A DNA stretch of 64,000 nucleotides from CAZXWN01 sp964644695 [NCBI: uncultured bacterium] (GCA_964644695.1 CAZXWN010000002.1:339519-403518); one strand, 5' to 3'; positions 54,871-63,898 are shown, counted from the first letter of the stretch. Program-made: numbers and translations. Notes: generated by a model not told the origin, from the letters alone.

Positions 54871-56755
54871 TAGCCTCAGTAGATGTCGGGAAGGTATCTT
54901 TCAGGTTTAGTTTTCCGTATCCCCACTTGTAACCTGAGTCAGGTACACTGCCTGTGGCAGCATCTGATTTTGTACCCATCGTGATTAATTTTTGCTTGAC
55001 TTGAACAGGGGTTAGTCCAGGTTCTCTTTGCAAAATAAGGGCGACAGCTCCTGTGACCATCGGACAGGCCATACTTGTTCCCTGCATATACCAATGTTTT
55101 CTGTCGAGTGTTTGATTTGCTAATACAGTACTCGACGGACTGAATGAAGACATGGTCGAGGCGATTATTTGTCCTGGGGCTGCCAGGTCTGGTTTACGGG
55201 ATTCGTCTCTACTGGGTCCGATTCCACTGAATGCAGAGATTTGGCCGGGTTGATTGCCAACCACTGAGTAAGTTAAACCATCTGCGGCTATCCATTCCAG
55301 ACGAACTACATAAGAGGCTACTGTGATAGCTTCCTTTGCATGCCCGGGTTCGGTGACGAGATACCGATAGGTTGTATTGGGACTATTGAATTGTGTGGCT
55401 TGATTGACGACCCATGCATGATATCTGCCATTCCCTGTGGACCCACTATTTCGCTTGAGAATTAGATTCCAGTTTCCGTATGATGTAAGTAATGACACTG
55501 TGATATACATTTCCCGGTCACCACTTGCTGTTGAAGAAACACTGTTGTAAATCTCTGTTGACCCTCCTCCTAAAGTTCCATACGAGACACTGTTAAAGGC
55601 AGTGGTGATGAAACTTCCAGCCGGAGAAATTAACTGACAATCAAACATATCCCCGGCAGAATACCAGACATTCAAAACAAGATAACGATTGGATGAGGAC
55701 ATTGGAAACCGACAAGTGTCTTCGGAGCCTATAGCTACTTGGTTCTCTGCATGATATCCTCGGCTCCCATCATTTCCTGCAGCAACCACGACTATCCTTC
55801 CCGGACCACATAATGAACTGATTCCTGATTCCATTGCACTGGAGCCATCGTGAGGTCCATATTGTCCGCCAATACTTAAATTAACAACCGCCGGTTTGTA
55901 TAAGGTTGAGGCAATATTGAAAATATACTGAACCGCATCCACAAGATGGGTGTCATTAAAATCAGTTTTTACAAAGATGATTTCAGATTCTGGAGCTATT
56001 CCGGTATAAGTACCCTCTGGTTGAGATGATCCATGACTTCTGCCATTCCCTGCGGATATTCCAGTTACATGGGAACCATGGATATTAATCGCATTCTGAG
56101 AAATGATTTTTATGCCTGGATTCGCAATTTGATAATCAATGGTGGTTTTTGAATATTCTTGTCCATACGAATATCCGGAGGGTGGAGTCCCCGTTGTTAA
56201 ATCTGACTGGTCCCATATACTTAATATACGGGTGGACCCGTTCGCCCAGCGAAAATCATCATTCATATAATCAATTCCAGAATCCACAACTCCAACAATA
56301 ACTCCACTGCCGTTAATACCCCTGTTATGTAAAGGTCTGGCGTGAATTCCTTGGTACAGCGGATGTCCCTGGTAATCTAAAGTCATAGATGTTGATGCAC
56401 TGATATCCAGAACCGGTTCTCTCTTGGAAGCTCCTTCTATCCCTATGATTTCCGGATGTTGTGATAATTCGTCAATTTGATTTCGGGTTAATTCTGCGGT
56501 CCCTAAGTGTGGAGACAGGGGATTGATGATATATCCATTTTTCTGAAGCTTTTGCAAGGAACTGTGGGCTCTGATGAAAACCGGGTAATATGACTCACCA
56601 TTAATGACTCTGTGTTGGACTTCTGCGGTTTTGTTGGTGTTGGCCCTGATTTGATATTGAATCAAAGGATTTATTTTGTTTATATTTTCTGAAAAGGAAA
56701 AACTGATGAGCGTTATGAAAATCAAAATAAAATAAATAATCCCTTTTGGAGTCAT
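54851..56755 (-). CDS. Secreted S8 (subtilisin-like) serine protease
   Basis: A 634-residue exported protease. A signal peptide (about residues 5-22) is followed by a short I9-like prodomain region (to about 110). The triad is Asp in GVVDSGIDYMND, His in HGSHVTGISAG and Ser in GTSMACPMVTGAVALIL. An inserted beta-rich stretch of about 180 residues sits between His and Ser, with CRFPMSSSNRYLVLNVWYS; this arrangement resembles subtilases of environmental bacteria. It should degrade proteins outside the cell. No C-terminal sorting domain is seen. Confidence 0.92.
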   Translation of the reverse strand: MTPKGIIYFILIFITLISFSFSENINKINPLIQYQIRANTNKTAEVQHRVINGESYYPVFIRAHSSLQKLQKNGYIINPLSPHLGTAELTRNQIDELSQHPEIIGIEGASKREPVLDISASTSMTLDYQGHPLYQGIHARPLHNRGINGSGVIVGVVDSGIDYMNDDFRWANGSTRILSIWDQSDLTTGTPPSGYSYGQEYSKTTIDYQIANPGIKIISQNAINIHGSHVTGISAGNGRSHGSSQPEGTYTGIAPESEIIFVKTDFNDTHLVDAVQYIFNIASTLYKPAVVNLSIGGQYGPHDGSSAMESGISSLCGPGRIVVVAAGNDGSRGYHAENQVAIGSEDTCRFPMSSSNRYLVLNVWYSAGDMFDCQLISPAGSFITTAFNSVSYGTLGGGSTEIYNSVSSTASGDREMYITVSLLTSYGNWNLILKRNSGSTGNGRYHAWVVNQATQFNSPNTTYRYLVTEPGHAKEAITVASYVVRLEWIAADGLTYSVVGNQPGQISAFSGIGPSRDESRKPDLAAPGQIIASTMSSFSPSSTVLANQTLDRKHWYMQGTSMACPMVTGAVALILQREPGLTPVQVKQKLITMGTKSDAATGSVPDSGYKWGYGKLNLKDTFPTSTEAIIWPDW

Positions 56756-57068
56756 GACAGTTTTCCTTTCTCTAATGAATTGGACCTCTTATTATTTACT
56801 AACCTGTTATTGCTTTACTGTCAATCAGTTTTGTGTTGGATAGTAAAATTTGATTTTTCCTTGTGTTTGACCGAATCCTCATATTCTTTGTGGAAACGAA
56901 GCAATTACGGACTATCTCCGAACAGCTCCGTGGATGATCCCTTTATTTTGGGGTTATATCTAACGATATTTACATTTTGTGAACAAGTGTGCAGATAGTG
57001 ATAAAATTAATTAAATAAATTCTGCGCTGATTTATCAGCGTCAAAACGTCAAGGAGAATTCCTGGATC
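56756..57068. other. Divergent gap holding a repeat copy
   Basis: This 313-base stretch has no supported gene; a short plus frame (56780-56998) has no ribosome site or recognisable product. It contains palindromic element copy 3 near its middle and the ribosome site AAGGAG for the 57069 gene at its end. Confidence 0.5.
56896..56942. repeat. 47-nt palindromic element, copy 3
   Basis: Aligns over 47 bases with the elements at 16978 and 31747. It keeps ACGAA at the left end, CTCCGA in the middle and CTCCGTGGATGAT on the right arm, where it equals copy 1. The left arm is degraded, so the hairpin is weak. It lies between divergent genes. Confidence 0.6.
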
Positions 57069-57935
57069 ATGAGTAAAAAATTAAAGATTGGGTTGGTAGA
57101 CAACTACCTGAACAATTATCACTGTGATGTGTTGATGAAGTTTTTGGCCGGTCCATTGGCAAAGGAAAATGTGGAGATTGTCGCTGCCTGGGAATGGATG
57201 CCGAAAGGTGACAAGGATTGGTGCAAGGAAAATAATGTAAAACGGTGTGCTTCTGTGGATGAAGTGACCAAAGCCGCTGACTATATTATGGTGATGTCTC
57301 CAAACAATAATGAATATCACCGGATGTTAGCTGAAAAAGTTATTCCCGCCGGAAAACCCATTTATATTGATAAATTCCTCCATCCAGTTTACTCCGAAGC
57401 CGTTGCTATTGTGGAAGGCTGTCAGAAGGCCAATATTCCCTTGATGTCTTCTTCTGCACTCGCCTTTGCTGTGGAATTGAATGCCGCTCTGAAGGAAATG
57501 GGTAAAAAGAAACCCGAAGATATGTTCTGTAAAGGTATTTCCAGTTGGAGCAATTATGGTGTCCATTCTGTGTCTCCAGTCATTCGTGTAATGGGTGGCG
57601 ACATCAAACGGCTCATCAATGTGGGTTCGGAGAAAGACAATGTGGTCGTTCTCGATTATAAAGATGGTCGTAAAGCCACTATCCAGGTTGTGACCTGCGA
57701 AAATGAATGGCAGTTCTTCCCGACATGGAATATTGGTATTCGTGCTGAGAATAAATATTACGGTGGACCCGTTAAGGAATTTGATGCCTTCTACATTAAT
57801 CTGTTCAAAGAAGTCTTCAAATTCTTCCGCACCGGTAAACCTGGTATGTCCATTGAACAGCAGTTGGCTGTTTGTAAGGTTTTGGAAGATGGTGCTCGTT
57901 CCCTCAAACAGGGTGGCGTTTACATTAACTACTAA
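57069..57935 (+). CDS. Gfo/Idh/MocA-family oxidoreductase
   Basis: A 288-residue protein related to the NAD(P)-dependent sugar oxidoreductases of the Gfo/Idh/MocA family. YIMVMSPNNNEYHRMLAEKVIPAGKP and YIDKFLHP cover the C-terminal half of the Rossmann domain, with the EKP-type loop changed to DKF. It is shorter than the usual 330-400 residues, and the N-terminal GxGxxG is not evident (GLVDNYLNNYHCD), so nucleotide binding may be altered. AAGGAG precedes the ATG. A strong terminator follows. Confidence 0.75.
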   Translation: MSKKLKIGLVDNYLNNYHCDVLMKFLAGPLAKENVEIVAAWEWMPKGDKDWCKENNVKRCASVDEVTKAADYIMVMSPNNNEYHRMLAEKVIPAGKPIYIDKFLHPVYSEAVAIVEGCQKANIPLMSSSALAFAVELNAALKEMGKKKPEDMFCKGISSWSNYGVHSVSPVIRVMGGDIKRLINVGSEKDNVVVLDYKDGRKATIQVVTCENEWQFFPTWNIGIRAENKYYGGPVKEFDAFYINLFKEVFKFFRTGKPGMSIEQQLAVCKVLEDGARSLKQGGVYINY

Positions 57936-57953
57936 TTCAAATCAGATAAATAT

Positions 57954-57994
57954 AAACCCCATGGATGAGCAATTCTCCATGGGGTTTTATTTTG
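57954..57994 (+). terminator. Intrinsic terminator after the Gfo/Idh/MocA gene
   Basis: A 12-bp perfect stem AAACCCCATGGA (57954-57965) with TCCATGGGGTTT (57976-57987), ten-base loop, then a T-rich tail. It lies between convergent genes. Confidence 0.88.
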
Positions 57995-58016
57995 TTTAAA
58001 TATTTAAGCGGGTGGG

Positions 58017-58712
58017 TTAGAGAGACTCAATGACCTCAGCCAGCGCCGTTTCTTCTAATGAAAATCGGCTGATTATCTCCGACAATTCTTCATATGCGGA
58101 TGATTCGGGGTTTTCAAATACATCAAAAATCAATTGAATGATATGTTCTAACACTTCGTCCGTGATACTTGAATCTTTAATATCCCTGATAAGGATATTT
58201 TTAATCATCTGAATACTGTCTTGAGTCGATTGTTGCAAGTCGTTCTGACTTCGATGCCCTAAAATACCTTGATGTCCCGTTATCTTTGATAACTCCTGAA
58301 TAAACAGGTTGCAATGGCTTGCGGGGCAATGGCGAATCAGATACTCATGAGCATAAGTATGAAGTGCATCTGCTGCTAACAAGGCATTTGCTTGCGTCGT
58401 CTGATTGTGGAGCCCTGGCTGGTTATCAAGTGCTGGTAAGTCAAACAATAGTTTGTTGGCCGCTTTGGTTAAACCCCATCCAATCGAAAGGGATTCTATG
58501 GCTTTACGGACGTCATCTGTTAGGGGAAGGCTGTCTGCCAGAATTAATAACACTAATTCTTCAATCCGTTCAGTGTCCAGATAAAGAGCTTTCTCCATGG
58601 TATCCCACAGAGAAGTTATTTGCTCATCACGTTTTGGAAGTGATCGCTTCAACGCTTGTTTGATATAGTCACGGTATTTAATTAGTTTAAATGAGGATTG
58701 CATGCTATACAT
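58017..58712 (-). CDS. Degenerate polyprenyl-synthetase-like protein
   Basis: A 231-residue soluble helical protein. Its middle looks like a trans-prenyltransferase that has lost its active site. LLFDLPALDNQPGLHNQ lies where FPP synthases read DDLPxMDxxxLRRGKPT; the first Asp and the two Arg are gone. LLAADALHTYAHEYL fits ILAGDALLTxAFExL, and TGHQGILGHRSQNDLQ fits the xGMVxGQxxDL part. The second Asp-rich motif is absent. So it may be a regulatory or structural relative, not an enzyme. This match is by eye only. A start at 58703 is possible. No clear ribosome site. A terminator of the upstream aspC gene precedes it. Confidence 0.5.
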   Translation of the reverse strand: MYSMQSSFKLIKYRDYIKQALKRSLPKRDEQITSLWDTMEKALYLDTERIEELVLLILADSLPLTDDVRKAIESLSIGWGLTKAANKLLFDLPALDNQPGLHNQTTQANALLAADALHTYAHEYLIRHCPASHCNLFIQELSKITGHQGILGHRSQNDLQQSTQDSIQMIKNILIRDIKDSSITDEVLEHIIQLIFDVFENPESSAYEELSEIISRFSLEETALAEVIESL

Positions 58713-58720
58713 TCTACAAT

Positions 58721-58749
58721 AAAAAAAGGGGAACCTTCAGGTCCCCCTT
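58721..58749 (-). terminator. Intrinsic terminator after aspC
   Basis: An 11-bp stem with one mismatch and a two-base loop (TC) followed on the minus strand by seven T. It lies 22 bases past the aminotransferase stop and just before the gene at 58712. Confidence 0.82.
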
Positions 58750-58771
58750 AAGTTTCTTATTTATTGGAATT

Positions 58772-59959
58772 CTATTTAAGAACTTCAATCATCCGTGAAA
58801 TACCTTTTTCGATGTTCTCCATGGATGTCGCATATGAGAACCGAAGAAATCCATCAAACCCAAATGAGGAGCCCGGCACTACGGCAATATGCGCTTCTTC
58901 CAGCAAGAAAGCAGATAAATCACTGTCATTTTCTACCTTCCGACCTTTATACGTCTTGCCTAATAATCCAGTGATATTGGGGAAAGCATAAAAAGCTCCA
59001 CTGGGAGTTCGGCAGGTTACACCCGGGACCTGGTTGAGTAATTCAACTGTACGAATCCGGCGTTTATCAAATTCGTCATACATGGCCTTCATGGCAGGTG
59101 CGCTCTGTGGGCTTACCAGTGCTTCAATGCCAGCCTTCTGAACAAAGGATGTTGGATTGGATGTGGTATGGCTCTGGAATTCACTCATGGCTTTGATAAT
59201 ATCGGTCGGCCCTGCACAATATCCTAAACGCCATCCGGTCATAGAATAACTCTTGGAAAAGGTATAACAAACCACTGTTAGTTCCTTTATTTCAGGACCA
59301 AAGCTGGCTATACTAACTTGCTTTCCGTCATAGACCAGGTCTTCATAACATTCATCTGAAATAACATAGATACCCTTTTCAACGCAGATGTCGGCAATAG
59401 CCTTTAATTCTTCAGGAGTATATAGTGAACCGGTCGGATTCGATGGACTATTGAGGATGAGAGCTTTTGTCTTCGGTGTAATGGCGGCTCGGAATTCCTC
59501 CGGTGTCATTTTAAAATCGTTTTCTTCTTTGGTCTGGATAATGACATTAATACCATCGGACATTTTGACCTGTTCTGGATATGTGACCCAGTAAGGGGCT
59601 GGCAAGATAACTTCGTCTCCTACATCAATTAATGCCCACATGATGTCATAAAGTACATGTTTGCCACCACAGCCAATCAGGACTTGGGCCTGGGTATACT
59701 CAAGGTTATTGTTTTTCTTTAGTTTTTCTACAATGACTTTTTTGAGTTCGGGGATCCCTGCAGCAGCTGTGTATTTAGTAAAACCACTCTGGATTGCTTT
59801 TATTCCTGATTGTTTAATGTGTTCCGGAGTATCAAAATCGGGTTCACCTACACCGAAGTCAATAACATCAATGCCTTGTGATTTTAGTTCTTTGGCTTTT
59901 GCGGATAAAGCCAAGGTAGGTGATGCTGCAATTTGAGTCGTACGACGGGCGAGTTTCAT
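58772..59959 (-). CDS. aspC: Class I pyridoxal-phosphate aspartate aminotransferase
   Basis: A 395-residue PLP enzyme of the Ib (Thermus/Bacillus-type) aspartate aminotransferase group. It exchanges the amino group between aspartate and 2-oxoglutarate. Motifs: DFGVGEPDFDTP, KYTAAAGIPELKK, LNSPSNPTGSLY, VISDECYEDLVYDG and the lysine in FSKSYSMTGWRLGY, which binds PLP. GGAGG before the ATG at 59959 sets the start; an upstream ATG at 59974 covers the ribosome site. It stands alone with its own terminator. Confidence 0.92.
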   Translation of the reverse strand: MKLARRTTQIAASPTLALSAKAKELKSQGIDVIDFGVGEPDFDTPEHIKQSGIKAIQSGFTKYTAAAGIPELKKVIVEKLKKNNNLEYTQAQVLIGCGGKHVLYDIMWALIDVGDEVILPAPYWVTYPEQVKMSDGINVIIQTKEENDFKMTPEEFRAAITPKTKALILNSPSNPTGSLYTPEELKAIADICVEKGIYVISDECYEDLVYDGKQVSIASFGPEIKELTVVCYTFSKSYSMTGWRLGYCAGPTDIIKAMSEFQSHTTSNPTSFVQKAGIEALVSPQSAPAMKAMYDEFDKRRIRTVELLNQVPGVTCRTPSGAFYAFPNITGLLGKTYKGRKVENDSDLSAFLLEEAHIAVVPGSSFGFDGFLRFSYATSMENIEKGISRMIEVLK

Positions 59960-60089
59960 GGAGAAGCCTCCCATATATGGAATAAGTTTATCTATTATAT
60001 CTAAAGCGTATAGCAGACGACAATTGGATATATTATCGTCAAATTAATCATCAAGTTGTTTACGGAAATATGACAAAAAAGATTGTTAT

Positions 60090-60716
60090 TTATTGAGTGG
60101 TAACCAAGTGACGAATCTCCATATATCGTTTTTCGCCAATTCCTTTTATATTCATCAACTCTTCCGTGCGGCGGAATCCCCCTCTTTGATTTCGGTAGTC
60201 AATGATTCTCTGCGCATAGGCAGGGCCAATCCCTGATAATTGATCTAAATCTGAAAGTGAGGCGGTGTTTAGATTAATCAACCTTGGAGCGGGTGGGATA
60301 TTCTTTACTGGATTTGGGTTAGATATATTTATTGCTGTTGGATTGAGTTGAGTTGTGGTTTCTGCTTGAATCTCAGGAACAACGATTCGAGTTCCATCCT
60401 GAAGGTGTTCTGCAAGATTTATCTGGTTTAAATCTGCTTTATTGGTAGCTTTTCCAGCAGCATCAATGGCTTGATATACTCGACTTCCGGACGGAAGATG
60501 ATAAACTCCGGGTTTATTAACTGCTCCAGTAATATGGACCACGAGTGAAGATGATACCGATACTGCTCCTTCTCCACCAGCTGATGGTGTAAGGATTTGT
60601 GTTAACTGAACCGGACGGGTTTGATGGGACCAGTACCAGTATCCCCCGCATCCTGCCACGATAATTAAAAGCAGGAAGATTATTGTCCGGAATTCTCTCG
60701 GTGAAAGGCCGAACAT
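60090..60716 (-). CDS. comEA: ComEA-like DNA-binding protein with SLBB and helix-hairpin-helix domains
   Basis: A 208-residue membrane-anchored protein. One membrane segment at about 10-30 is followed by an SLBB domain (VHITGAVNKPGVYHLPSG, LAEHLQDGTRIVVPE) and a C-terminal pair of helix-hairpin-helix motifs (INLNTASLSDLDQLSGIGP, LMNIKGIGEKRYMEI). ComEA binds incoming double-stranded DNA during natural transformation. The frame extends to a TTG at 60752, but that TTG is part of a TTGACA box, so the ATG at 60716 is preferred. No comEC is present in the window. Confidence 0.86.
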   Translation of the reverse strand: MFGLSPREFRTIIFLLLIIVAGCGGYWYWSHQTRPVQLTQILTPSAGGEGAVSVSSSLVVHITGAVNKPGVYHLPSGSRVYQAIDAAGKATNKADLNQINLAEHLQDGTRIVVPEIQAETTTQLNPTAINISNPNPVKNIPPAPRLINLNTASLSDLDQLSGIGPAYAQRIIDYRNQRGGFRRTEELMNIKGIGEKRYMEIRHLVTTQ

Positions 60717-60721
60717 AGCTA

Positions 60722-60752
60722 ATATAATGATAAAAAGAGAGTTGTCTGTCAA
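60722..60752 (-). promoter_or_regulatory. Candidate comEA promoter
   Basis: On the minus strand TTGACA (60752-60747) is followed after 19 bases by TTATAT, or after 17 bases by CATTAT, and then by the ATG at 60716 within a few bases. It lies right after the flotillin terminator. If used, the transcript would have almost no leader. Confidence 0.35.
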
Positions 60753-60772
60753 TACCTAATAATTATTATTGA

Positions 60773-60808
60773 TAAAAAAACCTCTCCAAGATAGTTCCTG
60801 GAGAGGTT
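60773..60808 (-). terminator. Intrinsic terminator after the flotillin gene
   Basis: A 10-bp perfect stem AACCTCTCCA with TGGAGAGGTT around a ten-base loop, then a run of seven T on the minus strand. It lies 20 bases past the flotillin stop. Confidence 0.88.
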
Positions 60809-60828
60809 CTATTTTTAACTTATAGATG

Positions 60829-62319
60829 TTATAGATTATCTTTTTTCTCATCGGATTGAATGCCGGGTATCTTTTTAATAACCTTCAGAATATCCACTCC
60901 TGATAATGCTTCCACCGTCGGAGGTAATTGGGACATGATATCAATTACATCCTTTGTGACCTTGGATGCCCCGCCACCTTCATTACCTGAATTAATAATG
61001 ACCATCCGTTCTGTCTTAGATAGAGGTTCAGAAATGGCTCGGGCAATTTCTGGAAGTCTATCAATCAACATCTGAATGACAGCCGCTTCATTATACTGTT
61101 TCCATGCCTCCGCTTTTTTGTGCATAGCTTCAGCCTCTGAATATCCTGTGGCTTTAATAACTTCAGCCCCTGCCAATCCACGAGCTTTATTCGCATCAGC
61201 TTCTGCCTGACCTATTTGACGTGTAGCTTCTGCTTGACCTGTGGCCGTAGTTTGAAGTCTGAACTTTTCAGCATTAGCCAAAGTTTCCATCCGGTATCTT
61301 TCAGCATCTGCCGGCTTTTCAACGGTGGCTGCCAGTTCTTTCTGTCTACGTTCAATTTCTTTTTCCTGGACCTGAATAGTCATTTCTTTTTCAACGACCT
61401 GAACTTGAACCTCTTCACGTTTAACGGCCTGATTTGTTTTATATTTCTGGAGATCGTAGGCCAAATCAGCAGCGGCTTTTTTCTCATTTACAGACGCTGT
61501 ATAATCAGCAACCTGCATTTCATAATCCCGTTGAGATTGGGCAATTCGGGTATCGGCTGAATACTTGGCAGTTTGCCCTTCCTGATTAGCCTGAGCTGAT
61601 TTTATTGTGGCATCTCTCTGAGCTTCGGCTTCACCAATAATGGCATCTCTCTTAACTTGGGCAATTCGAGGTTTACCGAGAGCAACCAGGTATCCGGTAT
61701 TATCTCTGATGTCACGAATAGTGAAAGATATAATAGTTAAGCCCATGTTGGCTAAATCAGTGGAAGCCACTTCTTGCACCTTCTGAGCAAAGAAATCTCG
61801 GTTTCCATAGGCTTCTTCAACCGACATGGTACCAAGAATGGCGCGCAAATGCCCTTCCACGGTTTGTAAGGCGATTCGGGAAATCTCATTAATAGTTTTA
61901 CCCAGGAATTGTTCGGCTGCCGTAGCGATACTGATGTCATCGCCTTTTACTTTAATCTGGGCAACACCATCAACAATAATAGGTACTCCAAGTTTTGTAT
62001 ATACTTCAGGAGTATTCACATCCAGGGTGATTATTTCTAACGAAAGGATGTCTGCTCTTTCGAATATTGGCCAGACAAAGGTGCCGCCACCTTTCACAAA
62101 CCGAAATCCTACGGTTTGTTTTTGGCCTTGTTCATCACGAATGGTTCTTTTTTTACCGGAGATAACCAGAACTTGGTTGGGTCCGACTTTGATATACCGC
62201 CTGGAATAAGTGACGAGTCCCAGGATGATTACAATTACAACAGCGATTGCACTGAATGCAACTCCGGCTATTCCGAAGAGTGAGGGTTCTGCTGTAGGCA
62301 TTTGATTTTGTTCCTCCAA
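60829..62319 (-). CDS. floT: Flotillin-family SPFH protein
   Basis: A 496-residue membrane scaffold protein. The N-terminal membrane segment is about 15-35, then the SPFH/band-7 domain (about 45-215, with GKTINEISRIALQTVEGHLR). A long coiled coil of about 220-410 is rich in Ala, Glu, Gln and Lys (AEAQRDATIKSAQANQEG). A C-terminal flotillin part has AEAWKQYNEAAVIQMLIDRLPEIA, split as AWKQYNEAA and MLIDRLPEIA. It organises membrane microdomains. The NfeD-like gene lies upstream on the same strand, as in yuaFG, but an esterase gene sits between them here. Confidence 0.9.
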   Translation of the reverse strand: MEEQNQMPTAEPSLFGIAGVAFSAIAVVIVIILGLVTYSRRYIKVGPNQVLVISGKKRTIRDEQGQKQTVGFRFVKGGGTFVWPIFERADILSLEIITLDVNTPEVYTKLGVPIIVDGVAQIKVKGDDISIATAAEQFLGKTINEISRIALQTVEGHLRAILGTMSVEEAYGNRDFFAQKVQEVASTDLANMGLTIISFTIRDIRDNTGYLVALGKPRIAQVKRDAIIGEAEAQRDATIKSAQANQEGQTAKYSADTRIAQSQRDYEMQVADYTASVNEKKAAADLAYDLQKYKTNQAVKREEVQVQVVEKEMTIQVQEKEIERRQKELAATVEKPADAERYRMETLANAEKFRLQTTATGQAEATRQIGQAEADANKARGLAGAEVIKATGYSEAEAMHKKAEAWKQYNEAAVIQMLIDRLPEIARAISEPLSKTERMVIINSGNEGGGASKVTKDVIDIMSQLPPTVEALSGVDILKVIKKIPGIQSDEKKDNL

Positions 62320-62360
62320 TGGTATTGTTTTTAAATTATCCCTGCATGGGGACTATCTGT

Positions 62361-63248
62361 TTACTGTTTTTGCGTTATTTTAGAGACGGTTTTCTTATCT
62401 TTTATCTGTTTGGATATTAGCTTAACCTGTTCCAAAAGAATCGGAAAGGCAGGTGCAGCCATCGACCCATGAGTGCACCCCTTCATTTCATAAATGGATG
62501 TATTCTTATGACCAACAACCTTCATCATGCGCATCAAATAAGCATCTTCCTCATATCGTCCCAGCATCTCCAGTTCACGGTCCCCGGTAATCAGGACAAG
62601 CGGCGGAGCGTCTTTTCTCACATGAAAGAGTGGTGCATATTCATCTACGATGGGTTGAGTGTCTGGTATCCCTTTTTCTTTCCTGATAACAAAATGGGTG
62701 ATTGCATGTCCACTGAAGGGGATCAAGCCTGCGATTTTATTGGCATCAGTATCATATTTGGCTAACCACCTTTTATCTAAGCCAATCATGCTGGTCAAAT
62801 ATCCGCCAGCTGAATGTCCTGATACAAAAACCAACTCAGGATCTCCGCCGTAGTTCTGGATATTTTTCATGACCCAGGCAACTGCGGCCGCTGCATCATC
62901 AATGTAAGCGGGTGTGGATACTTTTGGATATAAGCGATAATTTACACCTACGACTGCAATGTTCTTATTTTTTAATGGCTCTGGTATGAACTTTTCACCA
63001 GAGGACAATCCTCCACCATGAAACCAGACGACGGTTGCAAAACCTTTCTGTGACGCCGGGTAATAAATATCCAGCCGGCATCGTTTGTTCATATAGTCGT
63101 CCAGGGGTTCCTTTGTTTCATTCTGATAAAGCAGGTTGCTGACAATTGAATATTTAACCGTAGTGTCTATTGCCTGTCCCATAACGGATGGCGTATAGAA
63201 TATTGACATTATCAGCAAAACTGAAATAACAAATAAATTTATCTTCAT
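62361..63248 (-). CDS. Secreted alpha/beta-hydrolase esterase (BD-FAE/HSL-like)
   Basis: A 295-residue exported hydrolase (signal peptide about 1-24, cut near VMGQA). It has VVWFHGGGLSSGE for the oxyanion hole and GHSAGGYLTSM for the nucleophile elbow (Ser in SAG). A C-terminal GCTHGS carries the catalytic His. Relatives deacetylate or de-esterify short acyl or plant-derived esters. It lies between the flotillin gene (41 bases) and the NfeD-like gene (65 bases), all on the minus strand, so they may be one transcript. Confidence 0.88.
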   Translation of the reverse strand: MKINLFVISVLLIMSIFYTPSVMGQAIDTTVKYSIVSNLLYQNETKEPLDDYMNKRCRLDIYYPASQKGFATVVWFHGGGLSSGEKFIPEPLKNKNIAVVGVNYRLYPKVSTPAYIDDAAAAVAWVMKNIQNYGGDPELVFVSGHSAGGYLTSMIGLDKRWLAKYDTDANKIAGLIPFSGHAITHFVIRKEKGIPDTQPIVDEYAPLFHVRKDAPPLVLITGDRELEMLGRYEEDAYLMRMMKVVGHKNTSIYEMKGCTHGSMAAPAFPILLEQVKLISKQIKDKKTVSKITQKQ

Positions 63249-63313
63249 GGAGTAATAATCCCTTAAAAACTATGATGGTAATAAATGAATAATTAAATGG
63301 GAGTTTGGTCGAT

Positions 63314-63898
63314 TTATGGCTCTGAATGAGTCTGGGGTTCATCTTTTAATGGTTCGACCACTGCCGTTGACCCTACGACCTTAATTATCCGTACCGCTTT
63401 CATTTTGGAGATTGCGGTACCATCCTGAGATTTGGCTGGAGATGTGTAGCGGCTTCCTCTGAGGATATAGGCGATTTCTCCCAAGCCGGAATCTGCAATT
63501 GGAGTAATGACCTCAGCTGTCATTCCTGCTAAATCACTGACTCGTGCCTCAGAAGAACTTTGGGTGGCACGAAATACCTTCAGAAAAAAGTAGAAGACGC
63601 AGGCTCCAACAATAATTCCGGTAATCAAGGCAACCAATACATTGAATATCCCTGTTATTTCAAAGGCATACCGGGCAACCAATCCTCCAGCGCCAAAAGA
63701 AGCAATAAAACTGGAAATAACGATGGGGCTGAAGGGTGAAAAAGATACCTCCCCACTGGATAAGTCATGTCCCATATCATGACCGCCAAAGTCATGTCCT
63801 CCAGTGTCCATTCCGCTGTGTCCTAATAAGGTACCGATCAGAGCGTATGCTAATCCCAAAACTACGCAAAAAATGTAGATAAGTATTAGTGTTGCCAT
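63314..63898 (-). CDS. NfeD/YuaF-like membrane protein
   Basis: A 194-residue protein with about three membrane segments (residues 3-25, 55-80, 85-110). A loop rich in His, Gly and Asp follows the first segment (GHDFGGHDMGHDLSSGEV). The C-terminal 80 residues form an OB-like NfeD domain (AGMTAEVITPIADSGLGEIAYILRG split as MTAEVITPIADSG and GEIAYILRG). NfeD proteins partner flotillins. GGGAGGG eight bases before the ATG gives a strong start. It is the first gene of the likely NfeD - esterase - flotillin set. Confidence 0.85.
   Translation of the reverse strand: MATLILIYIFCVVLGLAYALIGTLLGHSGMDTGGHDFGGHDMGHDLSSGEVSFSPFSPIVISSFIASFGAGGLVARYAFEITGIFNVLVALITGIIVGACVFYFFLKVFRATQSSSEARVSDLAGMTAEVITPIADSGLGEIAYILRGSRYTSPAKSQDGTAISKMKAVRIIKVVGSTAVVEPLKDEPQTHSEP

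Noticed and set aside
56780-56998. 72-codon plus-strand frame
   Set aside because: Spans the repeat copy and has no ribosome site or recognisable domain.
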